64,000 bases of DNA from Symsagittifera roscoffensis. Taxonomy: Eukaryota > Xenacoelomorpha > Acoela > Convolutidae. The notes beneath the pieces were generated by a model, which was not told where the DNA came from, did not search any database, and saw only the letters and a program-made list of their open reading frames with translations. Location of the stretch: positions 61,866,054-61,930,053 of the forward strand of contig NC_087066.1 in the NCBI RefSeq assembly GCF_963678635.1, in the 5' to 3' direction. Both the position numbers and the translations under genes were made by a program. Below, in pieces: positions 41,601 to 53,376 of the stretch (position 1 is its first letter; every line of letters begins with the position of its first letter).

Positions 41601-42335
41601 TATAAATAAGCAATGTAAAACGATTTCTTAGAGCAAAAAAAACGTTTTATTAGTTCTAAGAGCAAAAAAAAACATTTTTTTTATTTATTACCATACACCG
41701 ATTTTTATGCCAAAATAAGAAAAAGTTCTTGAAAAATCGATGGTACCTTCTTTGCAATTTGTATGAAAATTTTATGATTAGTATTTTTTCATAGACTTAA
41801 TTTATGGAATTGTACGATTAGCTTTTTCGGTCTATGGAGGTCAATCCGGGTCTAAATAAGTTTCAGAACCAGCCGCTCCATAGTCAGAATCATATCAGTT
41901 TATGGAATTGAATGAGTAGCTTTTTTGGTCTATGGAGGTCAATCCGGGTCTACATAAAGTTCACAATCGGCCGCTCCATTGTCAGAATCATATCTATTAC
42001 TAAACTGTTGATGCTATCGTAAGCTTTTTTTGAAATACCTATCTAATCGAACGTAGACAACAACAAAATCTATTAATTTTGGTTGATTTTATTTTGATGT
42101 GAAAAACTATTTGAAAAAATTGCCTAATCTCAATTCAATTCAAAATTGTTTCTTTTTTTGCGCCACATTTGCGCAGACGAGTACCCGTCTTTTTTCCATT
42201 TTCCCATTCTCATAAATTGAATTGGAAAAACTTGTTCATATCGTAAAACTAATGCAATAATTGTGCTAGACATGTGTTCACCCGGACACATTGTATTCTG
42301 ATTTAAGCACAAACATGAATTTTAGTTCAACTGAG
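41601..42335 (+). repeat. Module M following the 3' UTR
   Basis: Non-coding block repeated at 58190-58752, 59510-60044 and 60800-61335. Landmarks include 'atcgatggtaccttctttgc' and 'ttcacccggacac'. A near-duplicate of about 110 bp is internal here (41800-41990, 'ggtctatggaggtcaatccg' twice). Confidence 0.7.
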
Positions 42336-42460
42336 AGTGCGAAACTTTCTTTTCATTTTATTCTTTGTGTATTTCCTTTTGCTGAAATAGCAGGAAAACT
42401 GAAAAGAAGATGCGTGACATCCGTTCACCAACTGTTGAAATTTCATTGATTAAAAAAAAC

Positions 42461-43016
42461 AAGACTGCTCGTATCAGGACGAAGCCCTGAAAGTTCCGAC
42501 TGCCTTTTAACGTTTATGCAGCGGTAATAAAACAAACAACAAAAAAAAATTAAATGAAATTAATTAAAATGAAAAACTTTTTTTCTAAAATTTGAAATAT
42601 TTTCTTTGAAAAGCATCCCCCCACAAGCCATATAAAATACAAAACATTAAATTTCGCTCGTGGTACCAAATCAATTATGGCTAATAAGCTTCTTTTAACC
42701 AATTTGGAACGATTTCTAAGACAGATTAAATCTCCGCTTACAAGTTATTAGCACGAATTATATCGCGCGTTAATTGTCCCAAGTTGGTCTACATGGTCAA
42801 AATGGTAAACTCTACACCCTCATAACTTTACGAAAATTGATCACAGGTAAAATATTCTTTCAAATTTAAGCTCAAGACAACAATAGCTTTTGAATGATAT
42901 ATAAAAAATTTCGTTCAAAATGGCTAGTTAAAAAGTCGAAATTTGTCTGAAGAAAAAAAAACTCACCCCGAGCACAAATTTTCCGTTACCTTTTTTTAAA
43001 TCGAAAGTCGGAACAA
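42461..43016 (+). repeat. Family R interspersed repeat, full-length copy
   Basis: Starts AAGACTGCTCGTATCAG and ends 'tcgaaagtcggaac'. Same order as 29698-30207, with small insertions near the terminal hairpin. Confidence 0.8.
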
Positions 43017-43237
43017 AAAGGTTGCACTAAAATTACTGAAAATCAAAAAATGCTCTTTAAAAGCGAGATGAAAACTACTAGTTTTTTTCACCTCAATTCT
43101 CTCAAACTTCATCCATACATCCAACAGTCGATTTACTAGCCGGAACAGTGACTTAGTTCACAATTCACTTTACGGTAGTATTTCGTATCTACTACAGCAG
43201 ACAGTGGCTTAGTTCACTGCAGATATCTACACTACGA
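43017..43237. other. Short spacer with local repeats
   Basis: The motif 'cagtggcttagttcac' appears twice in diverged form (43147-43215). Confidence 0.4.
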
Positions 43238-43740
43238 GTCCAAACTGTGCACTGGATAGGCGCGAAATTTTGTGTCTGTATGTTCCTGGATTCCATAGAC
43301 AAACTTTTAAATATAATCCAAAATGTCAGTGGATTCCACTCACAAGACTTCCATGGATTCCGCGTACAAATTTTTGTAACGTAAGTTTTTTCGGCACATT
43401 TGTTGTGTCAGGGACTCCGCAACAAGCGAATATAGCTAGTTGTCCTGGATGCAGCAACTGTAATTGGATTCAACAAAATGTAAGTGGAAACCGCAAATGT
43501 AAGTAGAGTCCGCAAAATTTGCAAGCGGAACCCGCAAATGTCAGCGGATTCCGCAAAATGTAAGTGGATTCAGAATTTTGTCTATTACTGAACTTGCATA
43601 TGAACAATTGAAAGCTAGAGTTGGAATTCTTATCGATAGCAATGCGCAATTTAAAGGCAAGAAATTGACTATTGTCAGCGGAATCCACGAACAAATCTCA
43701 AAACATTTGTTAACTGAATCAGTGGATGTCAGTTTTCAAT
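43238..43740. repeat. GGATTCCGC-type minisatellite module, copy 1
   Basis: About 500 bp starting 'gtccaaactgtgcactgg'. The motif GTGGATTCCGCAAAATGTAA and variants recurs with irregular spacing. The same module occurs at 61575-62078, so the whole block moves or duplicates as a unit. Confidence 0.7.
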
Positions 43741-44110
43741 ATTTTGGAAACAAAACACCGAATAAGTTCAATTTTTAGGGTCATTGGGTTGAGAGTATAT
43801 GGAAATACAACACTCAGCATATCGCCAATTGAGCTCATTATTTGGGATTGCGTCAATCCCAAATACTGATTTTGGAAGCATAACGCCGAAATAATTCGAT
43901 ATTTGTAGTAAATCGGTTGAGATTGTATGAAAACACAACACACAGCATATCCATAATTTATGTCAGTATTTGGGATTGAGTCAAATCCAAATACTGATTT
44001 TGGAAGCAAAAAATCGAATAAACTAATTATTTGTAGTCCATGGCTTGAGACTTTTTGAAAACACAACGCACAGCATATCGCCGACTTAAGTCATTATTTG
44101 GGATCGAACT
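43741..44110. repeat. 128-bp tandem repeat, about 2.9 units
   Basis: Units start at 43741, 43869 and 43997 with ATTTTGGAA, and share 'cacagcatatc' and 'tatttgggatt'. A decayed array of roughly 25-bp units ('gtaggtcagtatttgggatc') follows to about 44190. Confidence 0.8.
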
Positions 44111-44339
44111 TCAGATCGAAGTAGGTCAGTATTGGGATCGGTAGGTCAGTAATTGGGATCGCAGTTCAGTAGGTCGGTATTTGGGATGGAAGTTGAGAAC
44201 GAAATCGTCAGGATTTGAGATCGAAATTGGGTTGACAGGGATTGAGACCAAACGTTTCAACTGGTAGTTGATCGATGTAGTAGCTGAGATTGATTTTTTT
44301 CTGTTCACCAGTAATTAAAAGATATAATTTTAAACGCTA

Positions 44340-44700
44340 TACTACACATATAGATAAATATAAACGGAATCCGCAAACAAAATGCAGATTCCACTTAAAA
44401 TGTTGCGGATTCCGCTTACAGTTGCGGAATCCGCAACATCTCAATTTAACTAAACAAAGTCTTATTATTTGTTTGTGGATTTCACAAACTGTTTTGGATT
44501 CCGCAAGTACTGTAGCGGATTCCGCCAAATTGCCTATTTTTGGAGCGATTTGGAGCGGTGCAGTTTTTCAGGTTTTTTTGCGGAACCCAAAACAGCGAAG
44601 AAGATCAAAGAAAAGTAGCAAAGTCGCGAATTCCGCGACAAAACTGTTTTTGGCCTGTTGCGAAATCCGCTTACAATGCACAGAACGCACCGTTTGGCCT
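44340..44700. repeat. GGAATCCGC motif cluster
   Basis: GCGGATTCCGC and GGAATCCGC words recur in both orientations, as in the module at 43238, with about 20-60 bp between them. Non-coding. Confidence 0.6.
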
Positions 44701-44929
44701 CGTAATAAATCCCGAACTATATCACTGATGCAGTACATCCCGTTCAAAGGGGCATAATTTGTTAAAGTATTTTTTTAGCTTTAGGTTGATGTTCTAAATT
44801 AAGTATTTATTTGCAATTTAGTTTCTATTGATACATTATTCTTCATTCGAAGAGAGAAAGTAGAGAGGACGTATAGTCCTTGCTAGAGGTATGTCCGGAG
44901 CTCTAAAGATATACTAGTGTTATAAATTG

Positions 44930-45085
44930 GTGAGGGCAGCCGTGGCCTAGTGGGTAAGACACAGGGCCTTAACACAAAGGTCGTGTACTCGAATCCCGCT
45001 TCGGTCATGGTCAGTGTCATCAGGGTGGGATCAACTCCGGGTAAACAATGACATCCTCTCAAACAATAAAAAATCGAAGGTTGAA
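44930..45085 (+). mobile_element. tRNA-derived SINE, second type
   Basis: A box TGGCCTAGTGGG (44943-44954) and B box GTACTCGAATCCC (44984-44996), then a short body ending near an A-rich tail (about 45068). The acceptor arms do not pair, so it is not a functional tRNA gene. It differs in body sequence from the SINE at 28440. Confidence 0.6.
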
Positions 45086-46399
45086 AGATGGGAGCTGGGC
45101 GGGGTTTTTTCTAAAAAAAAAAAGCGAAGCAAAAAACTGTATAGAATTTGCTGAAAATCAAATATCAAGGTTCTCTAAGACAGAAAAAGCAAAATTTTCC
45201 AGAGGAAGCTTTGAAAAGCAAGTAAGGAATCTCCCAGCTTGGAGAAAAACAATTCCACTTAGTATCCGGAAAGAGCATTGACCGAAACTGTCTTGAATTT
45301 GGAAACTTATATCTCTGTTACTTTCTTTTTGTTTTAAAACTTGATATTTTGTTGTCGATATGAACTTATAAATGGCTAATGCCGAGTCACATATCCCAAT
45401 TTGTCTATGATGGAATTTTAGGCTAAAGGATTCAAATCAGAACCCAATTGCTTTCTGGAGTTCAGTTAAAAATAAAATCCAATTCTCGCTAGGACAAAAA
45501 TTCGCTGAAGCTGCGGAGAGCCAGCTATGATAATAGACATTTTTTCCATTTCGAACTTTTCTAACAGAAAAATCCTTTGAATGGCCAAATGATACAGTCA
45601 CAGATGCAACGTCTTGATCAGTATCTGAAGATACCTTTCTTGTTACGTTCTTTGGCGTTCGAGTTCACTTTAAACAAAGAATTGATACTGAAAAATCTGT
45701 CCGCCAAGAAGGCAAGTTAAAAAAAATCAAATCTTCGGTAACAGAGGACGGCCCGAGAAAACTGATACAGTGGTTCACGATACTGCTGACAAGCAAAAAG
45801 TTGAGCGAAACAATCTGACGACACAAAAAGTTGAACCAAATAAATTTTGAACGAAATAGTTGAACGAATACAAGCTAGTAAAAAAACTCAAAAGAAAAAC
45901 AATTTTTCTTTTAGAAGGTTCAGACTTTTAGCTTTAAAACAAAAGCAAACGGGTACATGATCAGGAAACCCAATTCAAATTGTACTCAGATCATGTTATT
46001 ACTAAGGATCTAACATACCTTGTTGCTCCTGATCCATCCAACGACTTCAGCACTTAAAAAATGACTTGATTCAAAAGCCATGAATCCAGTACTGTCAAGG
46101 AGCAAAAATCCCCTCCACGGTAAAACCCTGATATCAGGGAGACCGAGCAAAATTTTTTTTTGGTTTTTGCAGAATTATTGAAAATTCTATAGCCTTTAAA
46201 AATCATATTCAAGAAGAAGTGAATAAATTAGGATAAGAACCAACAAAACATTTAATCAAGAGTTTCGTTCAAAACTAATTATATGGAACAATCAGCGACC
46301 AATTTCTCAAATGAAATCATACCTAACCAAAAGGGTCAGTTGAGAGGGATTCAGAACAAACAATAATCAGAACAAACAAAGAAACAATTATGGAAGAGA
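45086..46399. other. Unassigned, possibly the gag region of a decayed element
   Basis: Short broken frames on the plus strand precede the gypsy relic. Their position would fit gag, but I see no diagnostic motif. Confidence 0.3.
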
Positions 46400-46779
46400 T
46401 AATACAGAAAACTCCATTTTCTTCCAGTCCCAAAATATCCGACCCTTATGATGATAAGTAATCAAAAGAAACACATTAGGCAAAAGGAAAGATTGCTAAG
46501 CAGCACTAAGATCGAAAAAATAGGCAATCTAATCATGATCCCAGAGGTCGAGATAACAGCCAAGGAGGTTTTTAAAAAGGGACATTCAAACAGATCGCGC
46601 TCCCCAATTTTCAGATCAAATCAAACTCAATTCGAAAACACCAGTTGGGTAGAGAAAGAAACCAATTACTGTGATGTTAACATTGATCTCTTGCCTTTAG
46701 GTTGTTGAAGTCTCCAAAACCAAGTGAGCACAGTAATACCAGAGCAAGGATCTTCCTCAAGTTTCACCATTAGACGCCG

Positions 46780-46870
46780 AAGAAAGTAATAACAAAAATA
46801 GATTTGACATTGAATGCTTGATCGACCCCAGAACAACATGTAGTGTAATAGCCAACTAAATCTATCAAAA
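46780..46870 (+). pseudogene. Aspartic protease relic
   Basis: FDIECLIDPRTTCSVIAN fits the 'CLIDSGA-SVI' strand of retroelement proteases. The catalytic DSG is altered to DPR and a stop follows. Confidence 0.55.
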
Positions 46871-48079
46871 ATTGTGTCAAAATATTCAAAAATTGATAAT
46901 TTAAAATGTTCTAATCATAACGCAAAAACTTATAAAGGATCAGAATTATGTTTTGCTTGGTCCTATTTTAGTTTGGATACAGATTGAAAAAATCCATTAA
47001 ACCACGTATTTTTTATAACAGAAGAAAAAACAACTAAAACTTCAGGTGTGGACTTTTGTCATCTGTTCCTAAGGCTCTTTTTTTCGATAATCCAGCGATT
47101 GAATTGAAATCTGAAAAATAGTTCAAAACGCTTGTTCAACAAAAATAAAAAAGATACCAATGCTTTGTTGCCATTTAAATTGTTATGAGTTCACAGCTGC
47201 AAATATAAACAAAATCCAGACTTTTTTACTAGTTTGAGGTTGAACACTGTTGTCAAGACAACCCGAGAAAGCAATATTCAAATATCAGGCATCGGTTACA
47301 GTTAGTAGGTTTCAACCAAAAATCAATCATCGCATCAACATGTTTTTGCTCGTACAATTTCGGCAGATAGGCAAACGATTAGAAGTTTGCTGAAATAATT
47401 TGCAGAGAAACTCCAGAATTTAAAAAGTCTTTTTTTCATTTCTTACTTAAATGAAGGATTTTTTTGTTTTTCGTGATCGAATGTCTGGACATGTCAAATA
47501 ATTCTTAATCACTAAGCAAAGACACTTTCAGAAGTCACCTTACGATTTCTTTTTTTTGCATTGTCTGAAATAGAATGTCATGCTATATCCAATAACATAC
47601 AATTCTTTGCTATGCCTTTTAAATAGACTGCAGATTAGACAAAGATAAAATAATAAAAAAAATTCAAAATACTTGTTGATAATTCCAACATTCTGGAATA
47701 ACAGTTTTTGTCTATGCTCCAGGGCAAGATATCGACGAAAAGACTGATGATGAAATTCTTGATACAGAAAATTTGTCCAAGATTTTAGAACAAATTGGTT
47801 CCAGCCCTGTCAAAATATACAAAACTGAAGGCGAATGTTCTTTTGAATTTTTATGTAATAGCAAGAAATTTTGCAGACCACTAGTCAAAAAACAATTAAG
47901 AAAAAATTGAAACCAGGAGCACAAAGACCAGCTAATTGCAATTCTCGTAATTGAGTTCCTCGCAGAAAATCCTCGCACAAATCCTTGAAAGGAAACAGGA
48001 ACAGGAAAGAGGAAGTTGATGAAACTATTAAAATTAGATCTGATTTTGATTTAAAACAAAATTATATGTCGGATGATGG

Positions 48080-49015
48080 TTTTGCAGATTTCATTCAAAC
48101 CTGAAAAGAAGACCAATATGTGTTTTCTCATCATAGATATGATTTTGGGTAAAGAAAACACAAGTTGCATATACCACTCAGAAAAGTGGCTAACTTCAAA
48201 AAGCAGAGATCTAGCAAAATTTTAAGTTCAATGTCGAGATAATTAAGACAAAATACTGGACGAACTGATCCAAACTGGCATAGTCAGAAAGTCAAATGAA
48301 AAAGATAATATGAACTCTGGTTTGTAAGCCCATTTCTTATTCTTTTCAAAAGGACTGAGTTCAGCTAGTCTTAGATGCTCATTATCTCAATTCAATACTA
48401 TAAACTATTAACTGTGGTTGTTCATTAGAACTACGGCCGTTACAATCACTAGTTGTGATTCATCCTGTGCGCATCATCAATTTTTTTTGACTTATGAGGC
48501 CCAAATACTAACTAATTCAATTGTAGGTAGTAGGCAATTACCTTATCAGGTAGAATTTTTGGTCGAAAGCCACTCCCAAAGTTCTTGAGTAAATTGATGA
48601 AATATGCCTTTGGTCATTTCCTTAAGGCTCAAAAGCGATCATATAAATTGATGATATAATGCTACAACGCTAAAGCAAATTGAGAAAGTTCATACAAAAC
48701 CCAGTAAATCAATCGTTATTGCAAAAAAAATAACCTCAAGGCTGCCCCTGATAGGTAAACTCGTATTTACGAAAAGTTAATGATTTAGGACATGTTTTCT
48801 CTCCCAATTGCTTCACGTATTGATAATCTAAAAAATCTAAAGTCTCCGGAACCAAAAACGGAAGTACTTGAAATGCTAGAAGCTTTGATATATCACAGTA
48901 CAAAAATGATAAGTTTCCATTTAGATGCAAATTTTCTCAGCAAAATAGCAAAATGGCAAATATTGATGAAACATGACATTGCTTTCCACGCCACAAAAAA
49001 ATTTCTAAAAGTTTT
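48080..49015 (+). pseudogene. Reverse transcriptase relic
   Basis: LDELIQTGIVRKSNE followed, after a frameshift, by VLDAHYLNSIL matches the RT entrance (I--G-V--S and the D-R-LN motif). DLGHVFSL near 48785 and a PEPKTEVLEMLEAL segment near 48850 match the 'FLGH' and 'PKT--E---FLG--N' connection. The YxDD region is too decayed to see. Confidence 0.65.
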
Positions 49016-49019
49016 AGGA

Positions 49020-49225
49020 CAACTTGTGTCACAAAAATTCGAAAGCAAAAAACGATGAAACATATTTTTTCGATATTCATGCGGACTCTTTAAATGCAGG
49101 GCTGGGTTGTATTGTAATTCAAGAATGTCTCGAAGAAGAAAGGGTTGTTTTGCTAACTCCTGAATTTTTATTAAAAATGAGCAAAAATATCAACCAAACT
49201 ATGTGGAATATTTTTGGGTGAACTA
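49020..49225 (+). pseudogene. RNase H relic
   Basis: FFDIHADSLNAGLGCIVIQE corresponds to the 'TDAS--ALGAVL-Q' strand of RNase H. LLTPEFLLKMSKNINQTMW follows in the position of 'S--L---E-NY---E'. Confidence 0.6.
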
Positions 49226-50179
49226 TGTAGAATATTTTTGGGTTAACAAACATATGTAATCTAAGTTATAGGTTCCCATTTTCCTTTCTGTCTGTGCTAT
49301 GATCATGGACTAGTTTTCTTCATATGGTCCAGAAAAGGAAAACGGTATCATAGTATCTTCAAGTCTCAGTTTTTTTTTAAAATCACAGCTTGAAAATTTT
49401 TTTTTTACACCAGGCGCAGTCTTAGCGATTTCTCTTCTATTGAGCCAAAAATACCCATTCGAGATATCAAAGTTCATCAAATCGAGCTCAAAACAATCCC
49501 AATGAGCTGAATAGAGATAATACAAACGTATCTAAAAGTGATTGTTGACTGTAGTGGCTCCAATATAAGGTGGAAAAAAATAAGATGATCAGTATCAGTG
49601 AGAAGATTTTGTTATCGAAGATTCTTGCAGTTCATTTCAGAATATCACATTTCAGATACAAACTAATCAAATCATATGATTGTCGACTCTTGAAAAAATA
49701 ACAAAGGCTATGAAGAGATACCTGACAAATTATCTGTTTTACAAGACCTTCTTGATAATATAGAAGGGTTAGAGTTTTACCAGAGATTTGTAAAAACTGA
49801 CCTTCTCTTTTAGTTTTCAAATACAGTACTCAAAAATTGAACTTAAAGTCCAGTCGAAGCAAAGATGATTAAACTAATTAAACTCCTTGGAAATCAGATT
49901 TTTTGGACTTGATCATTAAATCTAGTGCATGTGCAAAAGCCACAGATATAAATGCAGTAACTATTGTTCAGGTACAATCAAATGACCCAGTCATTGAAAA
50001 TGATTAGGACAAAATAGGCAAAAAGGCAAAAAACCAGATGAATTAAGTCTAAATTGTCATTTTGTCAAGAAAAAGGAATAAAAGGAAATCTCCGTCAATT
50101 TGAATTGCGGTTCAGTTGGAATCAAAACGATCTGTTATGCATCAAATAAAAAATCAGTGATTGCACTCAAGTTTCGATC

Positions 50180-50560
50180 TATCATGCCACTGTTTCCTGC
50201 TTGCTTTGGAACTTAGTTTGAACATCCGCTAAATTGTCGACATGGCAAATTCTGAACCTTGGAAGGTATGAAAAAAAGTTTTATTGGCGAGGAAAAAATG
50301 TTTTATTATGCTTCTTCATGAATGTTTTGATTGTAAAAAAGCCAAAAAGAGCATTTATCGATGAAGCACCCTTACAGCAAAGGGGACAATTAGAGACAAC
50401 ACTTATGCAAACAGTTCACTTTGACCACAGCGTCAGCTTCAAAAGAAACAGTTCAACTTTTCGAAAATTGTATAATACTCTTGGTTTCCCGCAAAATCAT
50501 TCGTGCAGTTGTAGTTCCTTTATGAGCGATGGTTTTAATTTTGTTCTTTTGAATTAGAAA
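50180..50560 (+). pseudogene. Integrase N-terminal relic
   Basis: NVLIVKKPKRAFIDEAPLQQ and VHFDHSVSF recall the zinc finger to first-Asp segment ('C--C---K-----PL', 'H-D--GP'). The DDE core is otherwise not visible. Confidence 0.4.
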
Positions 50561-52779
50561 TAGCACTATAACTCAGAACTGCTTATGCACTGTAGACTAA
50601 TGAAAAATTGAAAATGCATAACAAACGCAGGACTAAATTTTTTCTTCATTTTCTAGATACGCCTGGTTTAACCTGGTTTCAGCTAACAAACAAGTTTGCT
50701 TTTGCTGATAACACCGCCTTCAATTCAAGTACTGGATATACTTTCGATGATACTGTATTTGGATCAAGCCACAACTCCCAGTGATTCTAAAATTAGGATT
50801 ATTTCGAGATATTTTTTATGGATAAGTATTAGAATTTTGCACCAGTCTTTTTGATCATGATCATCAGAAACAGTTGAAAAAACCAGTTGAAAAAAATGAA
50901 AACGTTCGAAAATCGCATCAATATTGCAATTTTCTAGATGTTTTGATAAGTTAAAATTATTTTGTGCTAATATATAGAAACCCATACAAAAAATGCTGCC
51001 GCAGAATTAAGAAAGCACATTCCTACAAAAATCAGTTCAAATTTTGTCGAAACTTCAAAGTAGGTACACCAGTGCTAATTCAAGACAGATTGAAACCACT
51101 CTAGAAATCAACAAATTTCTGAATTTACCTTTTGGTCCCCTACTGTGCTCAGACAGATCACTAATAGCACTCATTAAACCCGAAACGAGGTGACCAAGAA
51201 AAAAATTGTTCACCGCAATCATTTTGTTCCTTCTTATTCCAAAGATCAGGAAATGCTTACTTAATTTTAAAAAAGTTTTCATTGATCCATTTTCTACAGA
51301 TTTTTTCGACAATTTGTGTCAACGACAATTCCAAAAAAAAAATAATTTGGTTTTGGACACGATTGGTATCACAAATCCAAAATAATTATTTTGGTTGGTT
51401 GTATTAAGGATTGTCAGCCACTGACTGCTCAAGATGCAACACTTATTAACAAAAACACTGTCACAAAAAATGTTTCGGATTCGGTTCAAGGCACTAAGGA
51501 TCTTAGAAAACTCTTTGATTCAGAATCATTTAACTCTAATATAGACCTAATATAATTTATGAATTTACTAGATCTGCACAAGGGTCCAACCTGTTCAAAC
51601 GAAAAACCTCCCTGATCAAAACGTCCCTCAGATCTATATGGACATGGTATCTCATTCAATCTGATCGACAATTCCAAAAAAAAAATCTAATTGTAACGGA
51701 TTTTTTGCATTTTGACCGCAGTTTTGTTTATACGTTTGGATTACATTTTTATAAAAATGAAAACAAGAAGAAAAAATATTCACAGCAAATAAATCGTCGA
51801 AAACGTTTTACGGCTTTTGCAGTCCATCTTTCCAACGAATCCCTCTTTGAGTGCAAATGGTACTTCGTTGCAAACTGTAGCTTGAAGTTAGGCTTCCACC
51901 AGGCCTTCACAGACTTTTCCAAACACATCAGCATTTCCCGCACATTTAAAGCTTTTCATGCACCTGAGCATAAGTTCTCAGCGAGTTTTAGGCGATAACC
52001 TAGCCAGAATTGAGGACAGGCCAAGAGAGCAATAGCTCTTCTCCACCCAGAGCGCCATTTTTTCTGGAGTCGGAGTCCATATGAACTCCTTTGTTAAATA
52101 AAGACTAAGCTAATTACCCCATTAGAGTCGTGGGATTGGGCTATTAAAGACACTAAAGTTTGGTGGTTGACTTTGTACTTGATGGTAGATGAGTTTGGTG
52201 GTTGAGTAAAAAGCCAACATCATAGAAAAAACAAACTACCACAGTTAGGCATGCACCTAAAGCAGGGAGAACTACCGGTAAAACATCTAATGGCAACTTT
52301 TCATGATGACTTCCTGACATACACTTTAATGAAAAAATAAGCTGCGGAAAAATTTCGGAAGCATTTGTAGATCAAAAAGCAAGGATTTCAGCACAGTTAA
52401 GATCTTATAAAACTGGAAAAGAGTAACGAAAAAACCCAAAGACGTAAAGTGGATGGAAAAAGATTCACTATCTGATAACAAATTGAAAAAATTGATAAGA
52501 AACCGAGCAAATCCAGACTTGTAAAAGTAATATTTTTAAGTTTTGATTTGATGGAAATCCTTGAAGCGCAAACATGGTTGTAGAAGGAAACAGAGCGAGC
52601 CAGCTGGAGGCCACATTTGAAACGTTAAAACTACACACAGCGTACCAAGAGATGAACTAACGCAAGAGCACTTACCTCTGTACAGGAGAAACATAAAGGG
52701 TATCCTAGGAATGGAGTGTAATGCAACGGCGACGCAGAACGACAGAAACCTCAAATCTAAGACCATTTTTCACATGTTT
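50561..52779. other. Unassigned repeat-rich segment
   Basis: Decayed sequence with short open frames. The 97-codon frame at 51705-51998 has no recognisable motif. 52280-52760 may be the upstream part of the LINE that follows. Confidence 0.35.
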
Positions 52780-53030
52780 TCGGCAGTTTTTTTGAGATGC
52801 TCTTTTTCAATAGGTTTAACAAACATAAGGTGTTCAATCAATTTTAGTTTGGATTTAGTTTGGAGATGCTATTGTATCGCTGATTGAGGAAATTAGATTT
52901 CGCTGAAATGATCAAATCATCTTAATCAAATGCACTTTTATAGACCTGAAATAAGCTTTTGACACTGTCGAACATAGTGTTCTGCTGGATAAATGCGAGT
53001 CAAATGGACTTAGGGGCCCTATTAGTGGTA
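52780..53030 (+). pseudogene. LINE (non-LTR) reverse transcriptase fragment
   Basis: QFGFSLEMLLYR near 52846 matches the 'QFGF-----T' motif. FIDLK-stop-AFDTVEHSVLLDK near 52938-52998 matches the 'FLDLSKAFDTVDH--LL-KL' signature of jockey/CR1-like RTs. In-frame stops make it dead. The rest of the RT is absent. Confidence 0.7.
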
Positions 53031-53376
53031 TATGAGTGAGGGAAAGTGAGGGGGGGGGGGGTTGGTTGCTGACCCCCATGTATCAACATAGGTTATAGAG
53101 TATCCGGTCAGCAACCTATGTATTAAGATAGGGAATAGATTTCCCTATGTATTAAAATAGGGAAAAGGTTTCCTATGTATTAAGTTGGTAAGGTTTGAGA
53201 TGGTAAGTTTCAGAAAATTTTTTGGCACCCGATCTTGCCATGTATAGTGTTTAGATTTCTCATGTAGTGGGATAGTGTATAGAAATCCCTTTGAATAAGG
53301 GTTAGAAATTCATTGCATTAACATATTAAGTTAGGGAATGGTAAGGTTTCAGTGTGATGGTAAGAAACTGATAAGT
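53031..53376. repeat. Local repeats with 'cctatgtattaa' units
   Basis: After a G-rich tract (53050-53062), 'cctatgtattaagatagggaa' and variants recur at about 53118, 53142 and 53172. Further 'gttagggaatggtaaggttt'-type words continue to about 53370. Confidence 0.6.

Larger units (their letters stand above)
46400..50560 (+). mobile_element. Decayed Ty3/gypsy element, pol relic
   Basis: A plus-strand series of broken domains in the canonical order PR, RT, RNase H, INT, spread over about 4 kb and full of stops and frameshifts. LTRs were not identified. It is older than, and not closely related to, the giant element. A 86-codon frame at 46448-46708 with a SNRSRSPIFRSNQ stretch may derive from the gag nucleocapsid tail. 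Confidence 0.65.

Noticed and set aside
43238-44110. CRISPR-like array
   Set aside because: Repeats are degenerate and irregularly spaced, no cas genes exist, and the window is clearly eukaryotic.
44941-45013. Possible functional tRNA gene
   Set aside because: A and B boxes are present but acceptor stem halves do not pair, and the sequence continues into a SINE-like body.
51705-51998. 97-codon plus frame as a gene
   Set aside because: No recognisable domain. It sits among decayed retroelement sequence and might be a fragment, but evidence is insufficient.
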